Shown: positions 43,664 through 51,990 of the stretch, in pieces
Layout: every line of letters starts with the position of its first letter
Position numbering within the stretch: the first letter of the stretch is position 1
Origin: Enterobacter kobei
GTDB taxonomy: Bacteria; Pseudomonadota; Gammaproteobacteria; Enterobacterales; Enterobacteriaceae
Reading direction: 5' to 3'
Assembly: GCF_018323985.1 (NCBI RefSeq)
Contig: NZ_AP024590.1
Span: 3,410,001-3,474,000, forward strand
Length of the DNA stretch: 64,000 nucleotides
Notes under the pieces: model-generated
Database searches by the model: none
The model's input: only the letters and a program-made list of their open reading frames with translations
Told to the model about the DNA's origin: nothing
Position numbers and translations under genes: made by a program

Positions 43664-44863
43664 ATGAACAAAAACAGAGGGTTCACGCCTCTGGCGGTCG
43701 TTCTGATGCTTTCAGGCAGCTTAGCGCTTACAGGATGTGATGATAAATCAGCTCAGCAACAAGGAGCAGGACAGCAGGCGCCAGAAGTTGGGATTGTGAC
43801 ACTCAAATCTGAACCCCTGCAAATCACGACAGAATTGCCTGGCCGTACCAGCGCGTATCGCATTGCGGAAGTCAGACCTCAGGTCAGCGGCATTATTTTA
43901 AAACGTAACTTCACCGAAGGTAGCGATATTAAAGCGGGCGACTCGCTTTATCAGATTGATCCTGCCACCTATCAGGCTTCGTATGAGAGCGCCAAAGGCG
44001 ATCTGGCGAAAGCCCAGGCTGCGGCAAAAATTGCTCAGGTCACCCTTAACCGTTATCAGAAACTGATCGGCACCAACTACATCAGTCAACAGGATCTGGA
44101 TACCGCTCAGGCGGATGCGATGCAGGCTAATGCCGCCGTTGTTGCAGCGAAAGCCGCTGTTGAAACCGCGCGTATTAACCTCGCCTACACCAAAGTGACC
44201 TCCCCTATCAGCGGTCGTATTGGTAAATCCGCCGTCACCGAAGGCGCGCTGGTACAGAACGGTCAAACCACGGCGCTGGCCACCGTGCAGCAGTTAGATC
44301 CGATTTACGTGGACGTCACCCAGTCCAGCAACGATTTCCTGCGTCTGAAGCAAGAACTGGAAAACGGCACGCTGAAACAGGAAAACGGCAAAGCGAAAGT
44401 GGAACTGATCGCCAGCAATGGTGAAAAACTGCCGCAAACCGGAACCCTGGAGTTCTCTGACGTTACCGTCGATCAGACTACCGGCTCTATCACACTGCGC
44501 GCTATTTTCCCGAACCCGAATCAGTCTCTGCTGCCAGGCATGTTCGTGCGTGCACGTCTTGAAGAAGGCGTTAACCCGAATGCGCTGCTGGTACCTCAGC
44601 AGGGTGTGACCCGTACGCCGCGCGGCGATGCGAGCGTGATGGTGGTTGGCGAAGGCGACAAAGTTGAACAGCGTCAGATCACGGCCACTCAGGCAATTGG
44701 TGATAAATGGCTGGTCACGGATGGTCTGAAAACTGGCGATCGCGTGATTGTTACCGGATTACAAAAAGTTCGTCCTGGCGCTCAGGTAAAAGTGCAGGAA
44801 GTGAAGGCTGAGACGAAAGAGCAAGCCGCAGGCGGCGCCCAGTCAGAACAGCCTAAGTCTTAA
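43664..44863 (+). CDS. acrA: Multidrug efflux periplasmic adaptor AcrA
   Basis: Lipoprotein linking AcrB to the TolC channel. The ATG at 43664 gives 399 residues (E. coli 397). The signal peptide ends in the lipobox LTGC (Cys25), the lipidated residue. Then come the barrel-sandwich domain (GRTSAYRIAEVRPQVSGIILKRNF), the alpha-hairpin of about 60 residues (KAQAAAKIAQVTLNRYQKL...), and the beta-barrel and membrane-proximal parts. acrB begins 22 nt downstream. Confidence 0.98.
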   Translation: MNKNRGFTPLAVVLMLSGSLALTGCDDKSAQQQGAGQQAPEVGIVTLKSEPLQITTELPGRTSAYRIAEVRPQVSGIILKRNFTEGSDIKAGDSLYQIDPATYQASYESAKGDLAKAQAAAKIAQVTLNRYQKLIGTNYISQQDLDTAQADAMQANAAVVAAKAAVETARINLAYTKVTSPISGRIGKSAVTEGALVQNGQTTALATVQQLDPIYVDVTQSSNDFLRLKQELENGTLKQENGKAKVELIASNGEKLPQTGTLEFSDVTVDQTTGSITLRAIFPNPNQSLLPGMFVRARLEEGVNPNALLVPQQGVTRTPRGDASVMVVGEGDKVEQRQITATQAIGDKWLVTDGLKTGDRVIVTGLQKVRPGAQVKVQEVKAETKEQAAGGAQSEQPKS

Positions 44864-44885
44864 CTTAAACAGGAGCCGTTAAGAC

Positions 44886-47800
44886 ATGCCTAATTTCTTT
44901 ATCGATCGCCCCATATTTGCGTGGGTGTTAGCGATCATCGTCATGCTGGCCGGGGGGCTTGCGATTATGCAGTTGCCGGTAGCGCAATATCCAACGATTG
45001 CGCCGCCTGCTGTTACTGTTACCGCGAACTACCCTGGCGCTGACGCTAAAACGGTGCAGGATACCGTCACCCAGGTTATCGAACAGAACATGAACGGTAT
45101 CGATGGCCTGATGTACATGTCCTCAAACAGTGACTCCACCGGTTCGGTGCAGATCACGCTGACCTTCGAATCCGGTACTGACGCAGACATTGCCCAGGTA
45201 CAGGTGCAGAACAAACTGCAGCTGGCGATGCCGCTTCTGCCGCAGGAAGTGCAGCAACAGGGCGTTAGCGTCCAGAAGTCATCCAGTAGCTTCCTGATGG
45301 TTGTCGGGGTAATCAACACCGATGGCTCCATGACGCAGGAAGATATTTCTGACTATGTTGCCGCCAACATGCAGGATCCGATTAGCCGTACTAACGGCGT
45401 GGGCGACGTTCAGCTCTTCGGTTCGCAATATGCGATGCGTATCTGGATGGATCCGAACAAACTGAACAACTTCCAGCTGACGCCGGTGGATGTCATCAAC
45501 GCTATCAAAGCGCAAAACGCCCAGGTAGCAGCCGGTCAGTTAGGCGGTACTCCGCCGGTGAAAGGGCAGCAGTTGAACGCCTCGATCATCGCGCAGACCC
45601 GTCTGACCTCTACGGATGAATTCGGTAAGATCCTGCTGAAAGTGAATCCGGATGGCTCGCAGGTGCGTCTGAAAGACGTATCCCGCATTGAGCTGGGCGG
45701 TGAAAACTACGACATTATCGCGCGCTTTAACAACCAGCCGGCCGCCGGTCTGGGGATCAAGCTTGCCACCGGTGCGAACGCGCTGGATACGGCAAACGCG
45801 GTGCGTGCTGAACTGGCACGTATGAAAGAGACCTTCCCGGCAGGTCTGGAAATTGTTTATCCGTACGACACCACGCCGTTCGTCAAAATCTCTATTAACG
45901 AGGTGGTGAAAACGCTGGTCGAAGCAATCGTGCTGGTATTCATCGTGATGTATCTGTTCTTGCAGAACTTCCGCGCCACGCTGATCCCGACCATTGCTGT
46001 ACCGGTTGTATTGTTGGGGACCTTCGCGATCCTCTCCGCCTTTGGCTATTCGATAAACACCCTGACGATGTTCGGGATGGTGTTGGCGATAGGCCTGTTG
46101 GTGGATGACGCCATCGTGGTGGTGGAAAACGTCGAACGTGTCATGACCGAAGAGGGCCTGCCGCCCAAAGAAGCCACGCGTAAGTCCATGGGCCAGATAC
46201 AGGGCGCACTGGTCGGTATCGCAATGGTGCTGTCGGCGGTGTTTATTCCGATGGCCTTCTTCGGCGGTTCTACCGGTGCGATCTACCGTCAGTTCTCCAT
46301 CACTATCGTTTCTGCGATGGCGCTGTCTGTACTGGTAGCCTTGATCCTGACCCCGGCCCTGTGTGCCACTATGCTGAAACCGGTCGCCAAAGGCGATCAC
46401 GGCGAAGGCAAAAAAGGCTTCTTCGGCTGGTTCAACCGCATGTTTGATAAGAGCACCAACCATTACACCGACAGCATAGGGAACATCCTGCGCAGTACCG
46501 GTCGTTATTTGCTGCTCTATATCATCATCGTGGTCGGCATGGCCTATCTGTTCGTACGTCTGCCAAGCTCGTTCCTGCCGGACGAAGATCAGGGCGTGTT
46601 CCTGACCATGGTCCAGCTGCCAGCGGGTGCCACGCAGGAGCGTACGCAGAAGGTGCTGGATGAAGTGACTGATTACTATCTGAAAAACGAAAAAGCTAAC
46701 GTCAACTCCGTGTTTGCGGTTAACGGCTTCGGTTTTGCAGGTCGTGGTCAGAACACCGGTATCGCGTTCGTCTCCCTGAAAGACTGGGGCGATCGTCCGG
46801 GCGATGAGAACAAAGTGGAAGCGATCACGGGTCGTGCCATGGGAACCTTCTCGCAGATCAAAGATGCGATGGTCTTCGCCTTTAACCTGCCAGCGATTGT
46901 GGAACTCGGTACCGCAACCGGCTTCGACTTCCAGCTGATCGACCAGGGCGGTCTCGGCCACGATAAACTGACCCAGGCGCGTAACCAGCTGCTCGGCGAA
47001 ATCGCGCAGAAAGGCGATGTGCTGGTCGGTGTTCGTCCTAACGGTCTGGAAGATACGCCGCAGTTTAAAATCGACATTGACCAGGAAAAAGCACAGGCGC
47101 TGGGTGTATCCATTAGCGATATTAATACCACCCTCGGCGCGGCATGGGGCGGCAGTTACGTGAACGACTTCATCGACCGTGGTCGTGTGAAGAAAGTTTA
47201 CGTGATGTCTGATGCCAAGTTCCGTATGTTGCCGGAAGATATTGGCAACTGGTACGTGCGCGGCAGCCAGGGCCAGATGGTGCCACTGAATGCTTTTGCC
47301 ACCACGCACTGGGAATACGGTTCACCGCGTCTGGAACGCTATAACGGTTTACCGTCAATGGAACTGCTGGGCCAGGCGGCACCGGGTAAGAGTACCGGTG
47401 AAGCCATGGCCATGATGGAAGAGCTGGCAAGCAAGCTGCCGGCAGGTATCGGTTACGACTGGACGGGTATGTCCTATCAGGAACGCCTCTCCGGTAACCA
47501 GGCCCCTGCCCTGTACGCTATCTCGCTGATTGTGGTCTTCCTCTGTCTGGCAGCGCTGTATGAGAGCTGGTCGATTCCGTTCTCGGTCATGCTGGTTGTA
47601 CCGCTGGGCGTGCTGGGTGCACTGCTTGCGGCTACCCTGCGTGGTCTGGGTAACGACGTTTACTTCCAGGTGGGCCTGCTGACAACCATTGGCTTGTCGG
47701 CGAAGAACGCGATATTGATCGTCGAATTCGCCAAAGATCTGATGGAGAAAGAAGGTAAAGGCCTGATTGAGTCAACGATGGAAGCGGTGCGTATGCGTCT

Positions 47801-48035
47801 GCGTCCTATCCTGATGACCTCGCTGGCGTTCATCCTCGGCGTTATGCCGCTGGTGATCAGTTCCGGTGCCGGCTCCGGCGCGCAGAACGCCGTAGGTACA
47901 GGCGTAATGGGCGGGATGGTCACAGCGACCGTGCTGGCTATCTTCTTTGTGCCGGTGTTCTTTGTGGTGGTTCGCCGCCGCTTCAGCCGCAAATCGGAAG
48001 ATATTGAGCATTCCCATAAGGTTGAGCACCATTAA
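44886..48035 (+). CDS. acrB: RND multidrug efflux transporter AcrB
   Basis: Proton-driven pump for dyes, detergents and many antibiotics, a trimer in the inner membrane. The 1049 residues equal the E. coli length. The proton-relay Asp pair (VDDAIVVVENVERVM, near 407-408), FFGGSTGAIYRQFSITIVSAMALSVLVALILTPALCATML, the repeated RND helices and GAQNAVGTGVMGGM near the C-terminus are all present. The two porter repeats are visible around 25-330 and 560-860. Terminator follows. Confidence 0.99.
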   Translation: MPNFFIDRPIFAWVLAIIVMLAGGLAIMQLPVAQYPTIAPPAVTVTANYPGADAKTVQDTVTQVIEQNMNGIDGLMYMSSNSDSTGSVQITLTFESGTDADIAQVQVQNKLQLAMPLLPQEVQQQGVSVQKSSSSFLMVVGVINTDGSMTQEDISDYVAANMQDPISRTNGVGDVQLFGSQYAMRIWMDPNKLNNFQLTPVDVINAIKAQNAQVAAGQLGGTPPVKGQQLNASIIAQTRLTSTDEFGKILLKVNPDGSQVRLKDVSRIELGGENYDIIARFNNQPAAGLGIKLATGANALDTANAVRAELARMKETFPAGLEIVYPYDTTPFVKISINEVVKTLVEAIVLVFIVMYLFLQNFRATLIPTIAVPVVLLGTFAILSAFGYSINTLTMFGMVLAIGLLVDDAIVVVENVERVMTEEGLPPKEATRKSMGQIQGALVGIAMVLSAVFIPMAFFGGSTGAIYRQFSITIVSAMALSVLVALILTPALCATMLKPVAKGDHGEGKKGFFGWFNRMFDKSTNHYTDSIGNILRSTGRYLLLYIIIVVGMAYLFVRLPSSFLPDEDQGVFLTMVQLPAGATQERTQKVLDEVTDYYLKNEKANVNSVFAVNGFGFAGRGQNTGIAFVSLKDWGDRPGDENKVEAITGRAMGTFSQIKDAMVFAFNLPAIVELGTATGFDFQLIDQGGLGHDKLTQARNQLLGEIAQKGDVLVGVRPNGLEDTPQFKIDIDQEKAQALGVSISDINTTLGAAWGGSYVNDFIDRGRVKKVYVMSDAKFRMLPEDIGNWYVRGSQGQMVPLNAFATTHWEYGSPRLERYNGLPSMELLGQAAPGKSTGEAMAMMEELASKLPAGIGYDWTGMSYQERLSGNQAPALYAISLIVVFLCLAALYESWSIPFSVMLVVPLGVLGALLAATLRGLGNDVYFQVGLLTTIGLSAKNAILIVEFAKDLMEKEGKGLIESTMEAVRMRLRPILMTSLAFILGVMPLVISSGAGSGAQNAVGTGVMGGMVTATVLAIFFVPVFFVVVRRRFSRKSEDIEHSHKVEHH

Positions 48036-48051
48036 GCCATGATGTTTTAGC

Positions 48052-48080
48052 AAAGGCCGCGCAAGCGGCCTTTTTCTTTT
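48052..48080 (+). terminator. Rho-independent terminator of acrAB
   Basis: GGCCGC-GCAA-GCGGCC stem (48055-48070) is followed by TTTTTCTTTT, starting about 18 bp after the acrB stop. Confidence 0.9.
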
Positions 48081-48552
48081 GTACTGAAAATGATAAAACC
48101 GGCTTATTGTCTGTGCGTTTATATTATGCTGTTAAAATAAGTCATATAATTCTTAAGGCTTAAGTCCTCTCTTAAAAGTATTGGTAAAATTCTTAATTAT
48201 CGTGAGCTTCACTAAGCTGTAGGAATATTCCTAAGTATTTTCCCTGGCCACGCAGGCCACAATAACATCCGACCAGTTAATCACCGTTAACCTAATGAAA
48301 CCAAAGGATGCATTAAGATAACTGAAGAGTTACCGCGCAAAATGTCAGCAGACGGCGAACGGGAAATAACCCTGAAGGGGGACACAAAAGGTAATAATTG
48401 TAATTTTTCGTAATAGCGCCATGAAATCTTATTCAGTCTGGCTTATAGTTAAATTGAGACGTAAGAGCAGCTTACGCGGCAGGTCACAGTGTTGTATCCA
48501 TCCCGATACGGTGTTCGGTTAGAAAAAAAAGTCACTCAGAAGGGGATGCGTT
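48081..48552 (+). other. Long AT-rich spacer before tomB
   Basis: About 470 bp without a supported gene. It probably holds the tomB-hha promoter and a long 5' leader. Two hairpin-forming inverted repeats lie near its end: CGTAAG/CTTACG at 48460-48476 and GTATC/GATAC at 48494-48509. No recognised sRNA or riboswitch pattern was seen. Confidence 0.5.
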
Positions 48553-48927
48553 ATGGACGAATACTCGCCAAAAAGGCATGATATTGCGCAGCTGAAATTT
48601 CTTTGTGAAACCCTCTACCGTGATTGCCTCGCCAATCTGGAAGAAAGCCACCATGGTTGGGTTAATGATCCAACTTCAGCGATCAATTTGCAGTTAAACG
48701 AACTTGTTGAGCATATTGCAACCTTCGCACTTAATTATAAAATTAAGTATAATGAAGATAATAAACTGATTGCCCAAATCGATGAATACCTCGATGACAC
48801 GTTTATGTTGTTCAGCAGCTATGGCATTAACACAGAAGACTTACAGAAATGGCGCAAATCAGGGAATCGATTGTTTCGCTGTTTCCTCAATGTGAGCAAG
48901 GCTAATCCTGTTAGTCTCTCCTGTTAG
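48553..48927 (+). CDS. tomB: Hha-toxicity modulator / biofilm protein TomB
   Basis: Antitoxin-like partner of Hha, thought to oxidise a conserved Hha Cys, and affecting biofilm formation (also ybaJ). It has 124 residues, the E. coli size. It begins MDEYSPKRHDIAQLKFLCETLYRDCLANLEESHHGWVNDP, a highly conserved start with Cys18, and is helical and acidic. An AGAAGGGG site precedes the ATG. hha follows 26 nt downstream in one operon. Confidence 0.95.
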   Translation: MDEYSPKRHDIAQLKFLCETLYRDCLANLEESHHGWVNDPTSAINLQLNELVEHIATFALNYKIKYNEDNKLIAQIDEYLDDTFMLFSSYGINTEDLQKWRKSGNRLFRCFLNVSKANPVSLSC

Positions 48928-48953
48928 AACTATTACAAACACAAGGTGAATTT

Positions 48954-49172
48954 ATGTCGGATAAACCATTAACTAAGACTGATTATTTGATGCGTCTGAG
49001 ACGCTGTCAGACAATTGACACGCTGGAGCGTGTTATTGAAAAAAATAAATATGAGCTTTCGGACCCGGAACTGACGGTGTTTTATTCGGCGGCCGATCAT
49101 CGCCTGGCAGAACTGACCATGAATAAGCTGTATGACAAAATCCCGTCATCGGTGTGGAAATTTGTCCGTTAA
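48954..49172 (+). CDS. hha: Hha, H-NS-associated haemolysin-expression modulator
   Basis: Small nucleoid-associated protein that binds H-NS and represses horizontally acquired and virulence genes. The 72 residues match E. coli Hha: MSDKPLTKTDYLMRLRRCQTIDTLERVIEKNKYELSDPELTVFYSAADHRLAELTMNKLYDKIP. All helices and the Cys (near 18) are kept. It lies in an operon after tomB. Confidence 0.97.
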   Translation: MSDKPLTKTDYLMRLRRCQTIDTLERVIEKNKYELSDPELTVFYSAADHRLAELTMNKLYDKIPSSVWKFVR

Positions 49173-49262
49173 TCCTTGTCATGTTTTTTCTGAGGTTATA
49201 TCGCAACGCTCCTCACCGCAGTTATCTGACGGCTTATCCCGGCGATGAACAGGTAGTGCACA

Positions 49263-49278
49263 TGTGATCACGATCACA
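49263..49278 (+). promoter_or_regulatory. Consensus-like CRP site upstream of maa
   Basis: TGTGATCACGATCACA matches the CRP consensus TGTGA-N6-TCACA in all ten defined positions, with a symmetric core. It lies 78 bp before the maa start and after hha. Placement suggests cAMP-CRP control of maa, although the transcription start is unknown. Confidence 0.75.
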
Positions 49279-49355
49279 AGCCCTCGCGAAGGTATTACCC
49301 TTTCCGGCTATCTCACTTTACGGTGTCCACTGTTACGTTTACTGGTGAGATAGCA

Positions 49356-49922
49356 ATGAGCGACGAGAAACAGAAAATGATTGCCGGCCTGCCCTACCGG
49401 CCATCCGATGATACCCTGCGCGCCGATCGTCAGCGTGCCCGGGCAATCCTTCACCGTTACAACCACTCCGCCCCGGATGAAAAAGCCGCGCGCAGCGCCA
49501 TGCTGGCAGAACTGCTTGGCAACAGCGGCAATGCCTATATCGAGCCGAATTTCCGCTGCGACTACGGCTATAACATTGAGGTGGGCAAGAATTTTTACGC
49601 CAACTTCGACTGTGTGTTTCTCGACGTCTGCCCGATCCGCATCGGCGATAACGCTATGCTCGCGCCCGGCGTGCATATCTACACCGCCACGCACCCGCTG
49701 GACGCCACTGAACGCAACAGCGGCGTGGAGTTTGGGGCACCGGTGACGATCGGCCATAACGTATGGATTGGCGGACGTGTGGTGATCAACCCTGGCGTCA
49801 CCATCGGCGATAACGTGGTGATTGGCGCAGGCAGCGTGGTGATCCGCGATGTCCCGTCTGACGTGGTGATTGCCGGAAACCCGGCGCGTATCATCAAAAC
49901 GCTGACGCCCGGTAGCGTCTGA
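49356..49922 (+). CDS. maa: Maltose O-acetyltransferase
   Basis: Transfers acetyl from acetyl-CoA to maltose and other sugars. From ATG 49356 (GGTGAGA upstream) it has 188 residues (E. coli 183). It is a left-handed beta-helix acyltransferase: EPNFRCDYGYNIEVGKNF, the catalytic His in HIYTATHPL, and hexapeptide repeats (VWIGGRVVINPGVTIGDNVVIGAGSVV). A perfect CRP site lies upstream. ylaC follows in the same direction. Confidence 0.94.
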   Translation: MSDEKQKMIAGLPYRPSDDTLRADRQRARAILHRYNHSAPDEKAARSAMLAELLGNSGNAYIEPNFRCDYGYNIEVGKNFYANFDCVFLDVCPIRIGDNAMLAPGVHIYTATHPLDATERNSGVEFGAPVTIGHNVWIGGRVVINPGVTIGDNVVIGAGSVVIRDVPSDVVIAGNPARIIKTLTPGSV

Positions 49923-50026
49923 CTGTTATTGTTTTTTGCCGTGTGACTGTTACTTTTTTTCAGACCCGGCGGGCGCGTAAAATAGGCGGTTTCACCTGCA
50001 CCTCGTCCGAATAAAAAGGGAAATAA

Positions 50027-50497
50027 ATGACCGAGATCCAGCGGCTGCTCATGCAAACCATCGATGAGCTTAATACCCGCGAAAAACGCGACAACCGGCC
50101 GCGTTTTAGCATCAGCTTTATCCGCAATCATCCCGGGTTATTTGTCGGTATGTACATCGCCTGGTTTGCCACGCTGGCGGTGATGCTGCAATCCGAAACC
50201 CTGGCAGGCTCCGTGTGGCTGCTGGTGGTGCTGTTTGCGCTACTTAACGGCTTCTTCTTTTTTGATGTCTATCCGCGCTACCGTTACGAAGATATTGATG
50301 TGCTGGATTTCCGCGTCTGCTACAACGGGGAGTGGTACAACACCCGTTTTGTGCCGCAAACGCTGATTGACGATATTCTCAACTCCCCCGCCGTCAGTGA
50401 GAAAGAGAAATTACAGCTCCAGCAAATGGTCGCCCGCAAAGGCGCGCTGTCGTTTTATGATGTCTATACCCTGACGCGCAAAGAGGCGGCAAAATAA
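50027..50497 (+). CDS. ylaC: Inner-membrane protein YlaC
   Basis: Conserved enterobacterial membrane protein of unknown function, 156 residues as in E. coli. Two hydrophobic helices (GMYIAWFATLAVML and SVWLLVVLFALLNGFFFFDVYPRYRY) precede a soluble part with DFRVCYNGEWYNTRFVPQTLIDDIL. It is the last core gene before an accessory block; in E. coli the next gene is ylaB (pdeB), here 7.4 kb further on. Confidence 0.93.
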   Translation: MTEIQRLLMQTIDELNTREKRDNRPRFSISFIRNHPGLFVGMYIAWFATLAVMLQSETLAGSVWLLVVLFALLNGFFFFDVYPRYRYEDIDVLDFRVCYNGEWYNTRFVPQTLIDDILNSPAVSEKEKLQLQQMVARKGALSFYDVYTLTRKEAAK

Positions 50498-50520
50498 CTG
50501 CCGCCCGTTTTCTCATCGCC

Positions 50521-50661
50521 CTAGCGTCTTTTCTTCCTCCCCTGCACCGCTTTAAAGCGCGGGTTTGATTTGCATATCACGTACACCCGCCCTTTACGGC
50601 GAACCAGCTGACAGTCCGGGTGACGTTGCTTTGCACTGCGTAATGAGTTGACGACCTGCAT
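50521..50661 (-). CDS. rpmJ2: Alternative ribosomal protein L36 (type B, YkgO-like)
   Basis: Zinc-sparing paralogue of L36 that can replace the zinc-binding form under zinc shortage. The 46 residues MQVVNSLRSAKQRHPDCQLV...GRKKRR have the L36 fold but lack the full C-x2-C...C-x4-H zinc ribbon. The start ATG is at 50659-50661, with AAAAGGA upstream. A Zur-type palindrome lies 27-47 bp upstream. The usual operon partner, type B L31 (rpmE2), is not next to it. Confidence 0.9.
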   Translation of the reverse strand: MQVVNSLRSAKQRHPDCQLVRRKGRVYVICKSNPRFKAVQGRKKRR

Positions 50662-50687
50662 GTTGGGATCCTTTTTGCTGTTGATTG

Positions 50688-50708
50688 TTTTGTTATAACA
50701 TAACAAAA
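50688..50708 (-). promoter_or_regulatory. Zur-type palindrome upstream of rpmJ2
   Basis: Perfect 9-bp inverted arms TTTTGTTAT / ATAACAAAA separated by 3 bp. The core TGTTATAACATAACA differs by one base from the Zur box core TGTTATANTATAACA. Position relative to rpmJ2 fits repression by zinc-loaded Zur. Confidence 0.8.
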
Positions 50709-50866
50709 GTCTAACGAAGTTACCCGCCGAATACAAGCCGCCCCGCGTTATGCGTTTTCCGCAAAAGCACATGATCCCCCGCGTGTATAAATTAGAAAAT
50801 AACGTTATTGGTCGCGCTTACGGGCTTCAGGCACTCTGCCTGTACACCAAATGAGAGGACGAAATC

Positions 50867-50992
50867 ATGCACCTGCACTGTTGTTGTACCCGCTCCCGGA
50901 ACATGAATGGCACCCCCCCTTTTGCGATAGCCGGAGACAACGATGACCACCTTACCCGTACTGGATTTTTCACAGTTTACCGATCCCGATAG
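50867..50992 (+). CDS. Short ORF with three consecutive Cys codons (candidate leader peptide)
   Basis: A 41-codon ORF begins MHLHCCCTRSRNMNG with codons TGT TGT TGT at 50879-50887. A strong ribosome site (GAGAGGAC, about 7 nt before the ATG) supports translation. It runs over the dioxygenase start in another frame by 50 nt, passing its Shine-Dalgarno (GGAG at 50933). This fits a regulatory leader that senses cysteinyl-tRNA and controls the next gene. No clear terminator/antiterminator pair was found by eye, so coupling rather than classical attenuation is possible. No homologue was recognised. Confidence 0.45.
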   Translation: MHLHCCCTRSRNMNGTPPFAIAGDNDDHLTRTGFFTVYRSR

Positions 50993-51965
50993 CCGGGATG
51001 CTTTTCTTGCTCAGCTGCGTCACGCCGCCCACGACGTTGGCTTCTTCTATCTGATCAATCACGGTGTGCACCGCGCCCTGCAGGACGCGGTGCAGGCCGA
51101 AGCCCGTAAATTCTTTGCCCTGCCCGATGCGCACAAGCAGCAGGTGGCGATGATCCACTCCCCACATTTTCGTGGCTATAACCGCGCCGCCTCCGAGCTG
51201 ACGCGCGGCCAGCCTGACTGGCGCGAACAGTTCGATATTGGTGCCGAGCGCCCTGCCCTTGAACTCAGGCAAAACAGCCCGCGCTGGCGACGTTTGCAGG
51301 GGCCGAACCTGTGGCCGCACACTTTACCGACGCTGCGCCCCGCGCTGCTCGCCTGGCAGGATGCGATGACTGAGATGGCGCTGAGCCTGCTGCGTGCGTT
51401 TGCACAGGCACTGCATCTGCCCGCTGACGCTTTCGACAGCCTGTATGGCGAGCAGCCGAACGAACATATCAAGCTGATCCGCTATCCTGGCCAGCAGGAA
51501 ACGCAAAGCACTCAGGGCGTGGGCGCGCATAAAGATTCTGGATTCCTGAGCTTCCTGTTGCAGGACGCGCAAAAAGGCTTACAGGTGGAAGTGGCACCGA
51601 ATCACTGGATTGATGCCGAACCGCTGCCCGGCAGTTTTGTGGTCAATATCGGTGAGCTGCTTGAGCTTGCGACCAACGGCTACCTGCGCGCCACCGTGCA
51701 CCGCGTGGTGTCACCGCCTGCCGGACAGGAGCGCCTGTCGATCGCCTTTTTCCTCGGCGCGCAGCTCGACGCCGTGGTGCCGGTATATGCCCTGCCGGAG
51801 GCGCTGGCGCAGGAAGCCAACGGACCGGAAAGCGATCCGCAGAATCCGCTACTGCGCGACGTGGGCTGGAATTACCTGAAAGGCAGACTGCGATCGCACC
51901 CGGACGTCGCAGAGCGTTATTACCGGGATGTGCTGCGCGAACGCAGCGAACAATTCATCGTCTGA
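50943..51965 (+). CDS. Isopenicillin N synthase-type Fe(II)/2-oxoglutarate dioxygenase
   Basis: Predicted non-haem iron oxygenase. Of 340 residues the N-terminal DIOX_N domain (VLDFSQFTDPDSRDAFLAQLRHAAHDVGFFYLINHG) is followed by a double-stranded beta-helix with the H-x-D of the iron site (GAHKDSGFLSF), the distal His (ATVHRVVSPP) and an R-x-S for the co-substrate (QERLSIAFFLG). It precedes MetQ/N/I-like genes in one operon with 25 nt to the next. Oxygenolytic release of a sulfur or amino acid from an imported compound is the inference; the substrate is unknown. A Cys-rich short ORF overlaps its start. Confidence 0.88.
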   Translation: MTTLPVLDFSQFTDPDSRDAFLAQLRHAAHDVGFFYLINHGVHRALQDAVQAEARKFFALPDAHKQQVAMIHSPHFRGYNRAASELTRGQPDWREQFDIGAERPALELRQNSPRWRRLQGPNLWPHTLPTLRPALLAWQDAMTEMALSLLRAFAQALHLPADAFDSLYGEQPNEHIKLIRYPGQQETQSTQGVGAHKDSGFLSFLLQDAQKGLQVEVAPNHWIDAEPLPGSFVVNIGELLELATNGYLRATVHRVVSPPAGQERLSIAFFLGAQLDAVVPVYALPEALAQEANGPESDPQNPLLRDVGWNYLKGRLRSHPDVAERYYRDVLRERSEQFIV

Positions 51966-51990
51966 TCAATAACTCAAAAAGGCCAACATC

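Noticed and set aside
45540..47309. 589-codon open frame antisense to acrB
   Set aside because: It lies entirely within acrB, has no recognisable domain and its composition follows from acrB codon bias.
50773..50866. rpmE2 or another gene between rpmJ2 and the dioxygenase operon
   Set aside because: No open frame with ribosomal protein L31 features is present on either strand; only promoter-like AT-rich sequence and a short AATAACGTTATT palindrome.
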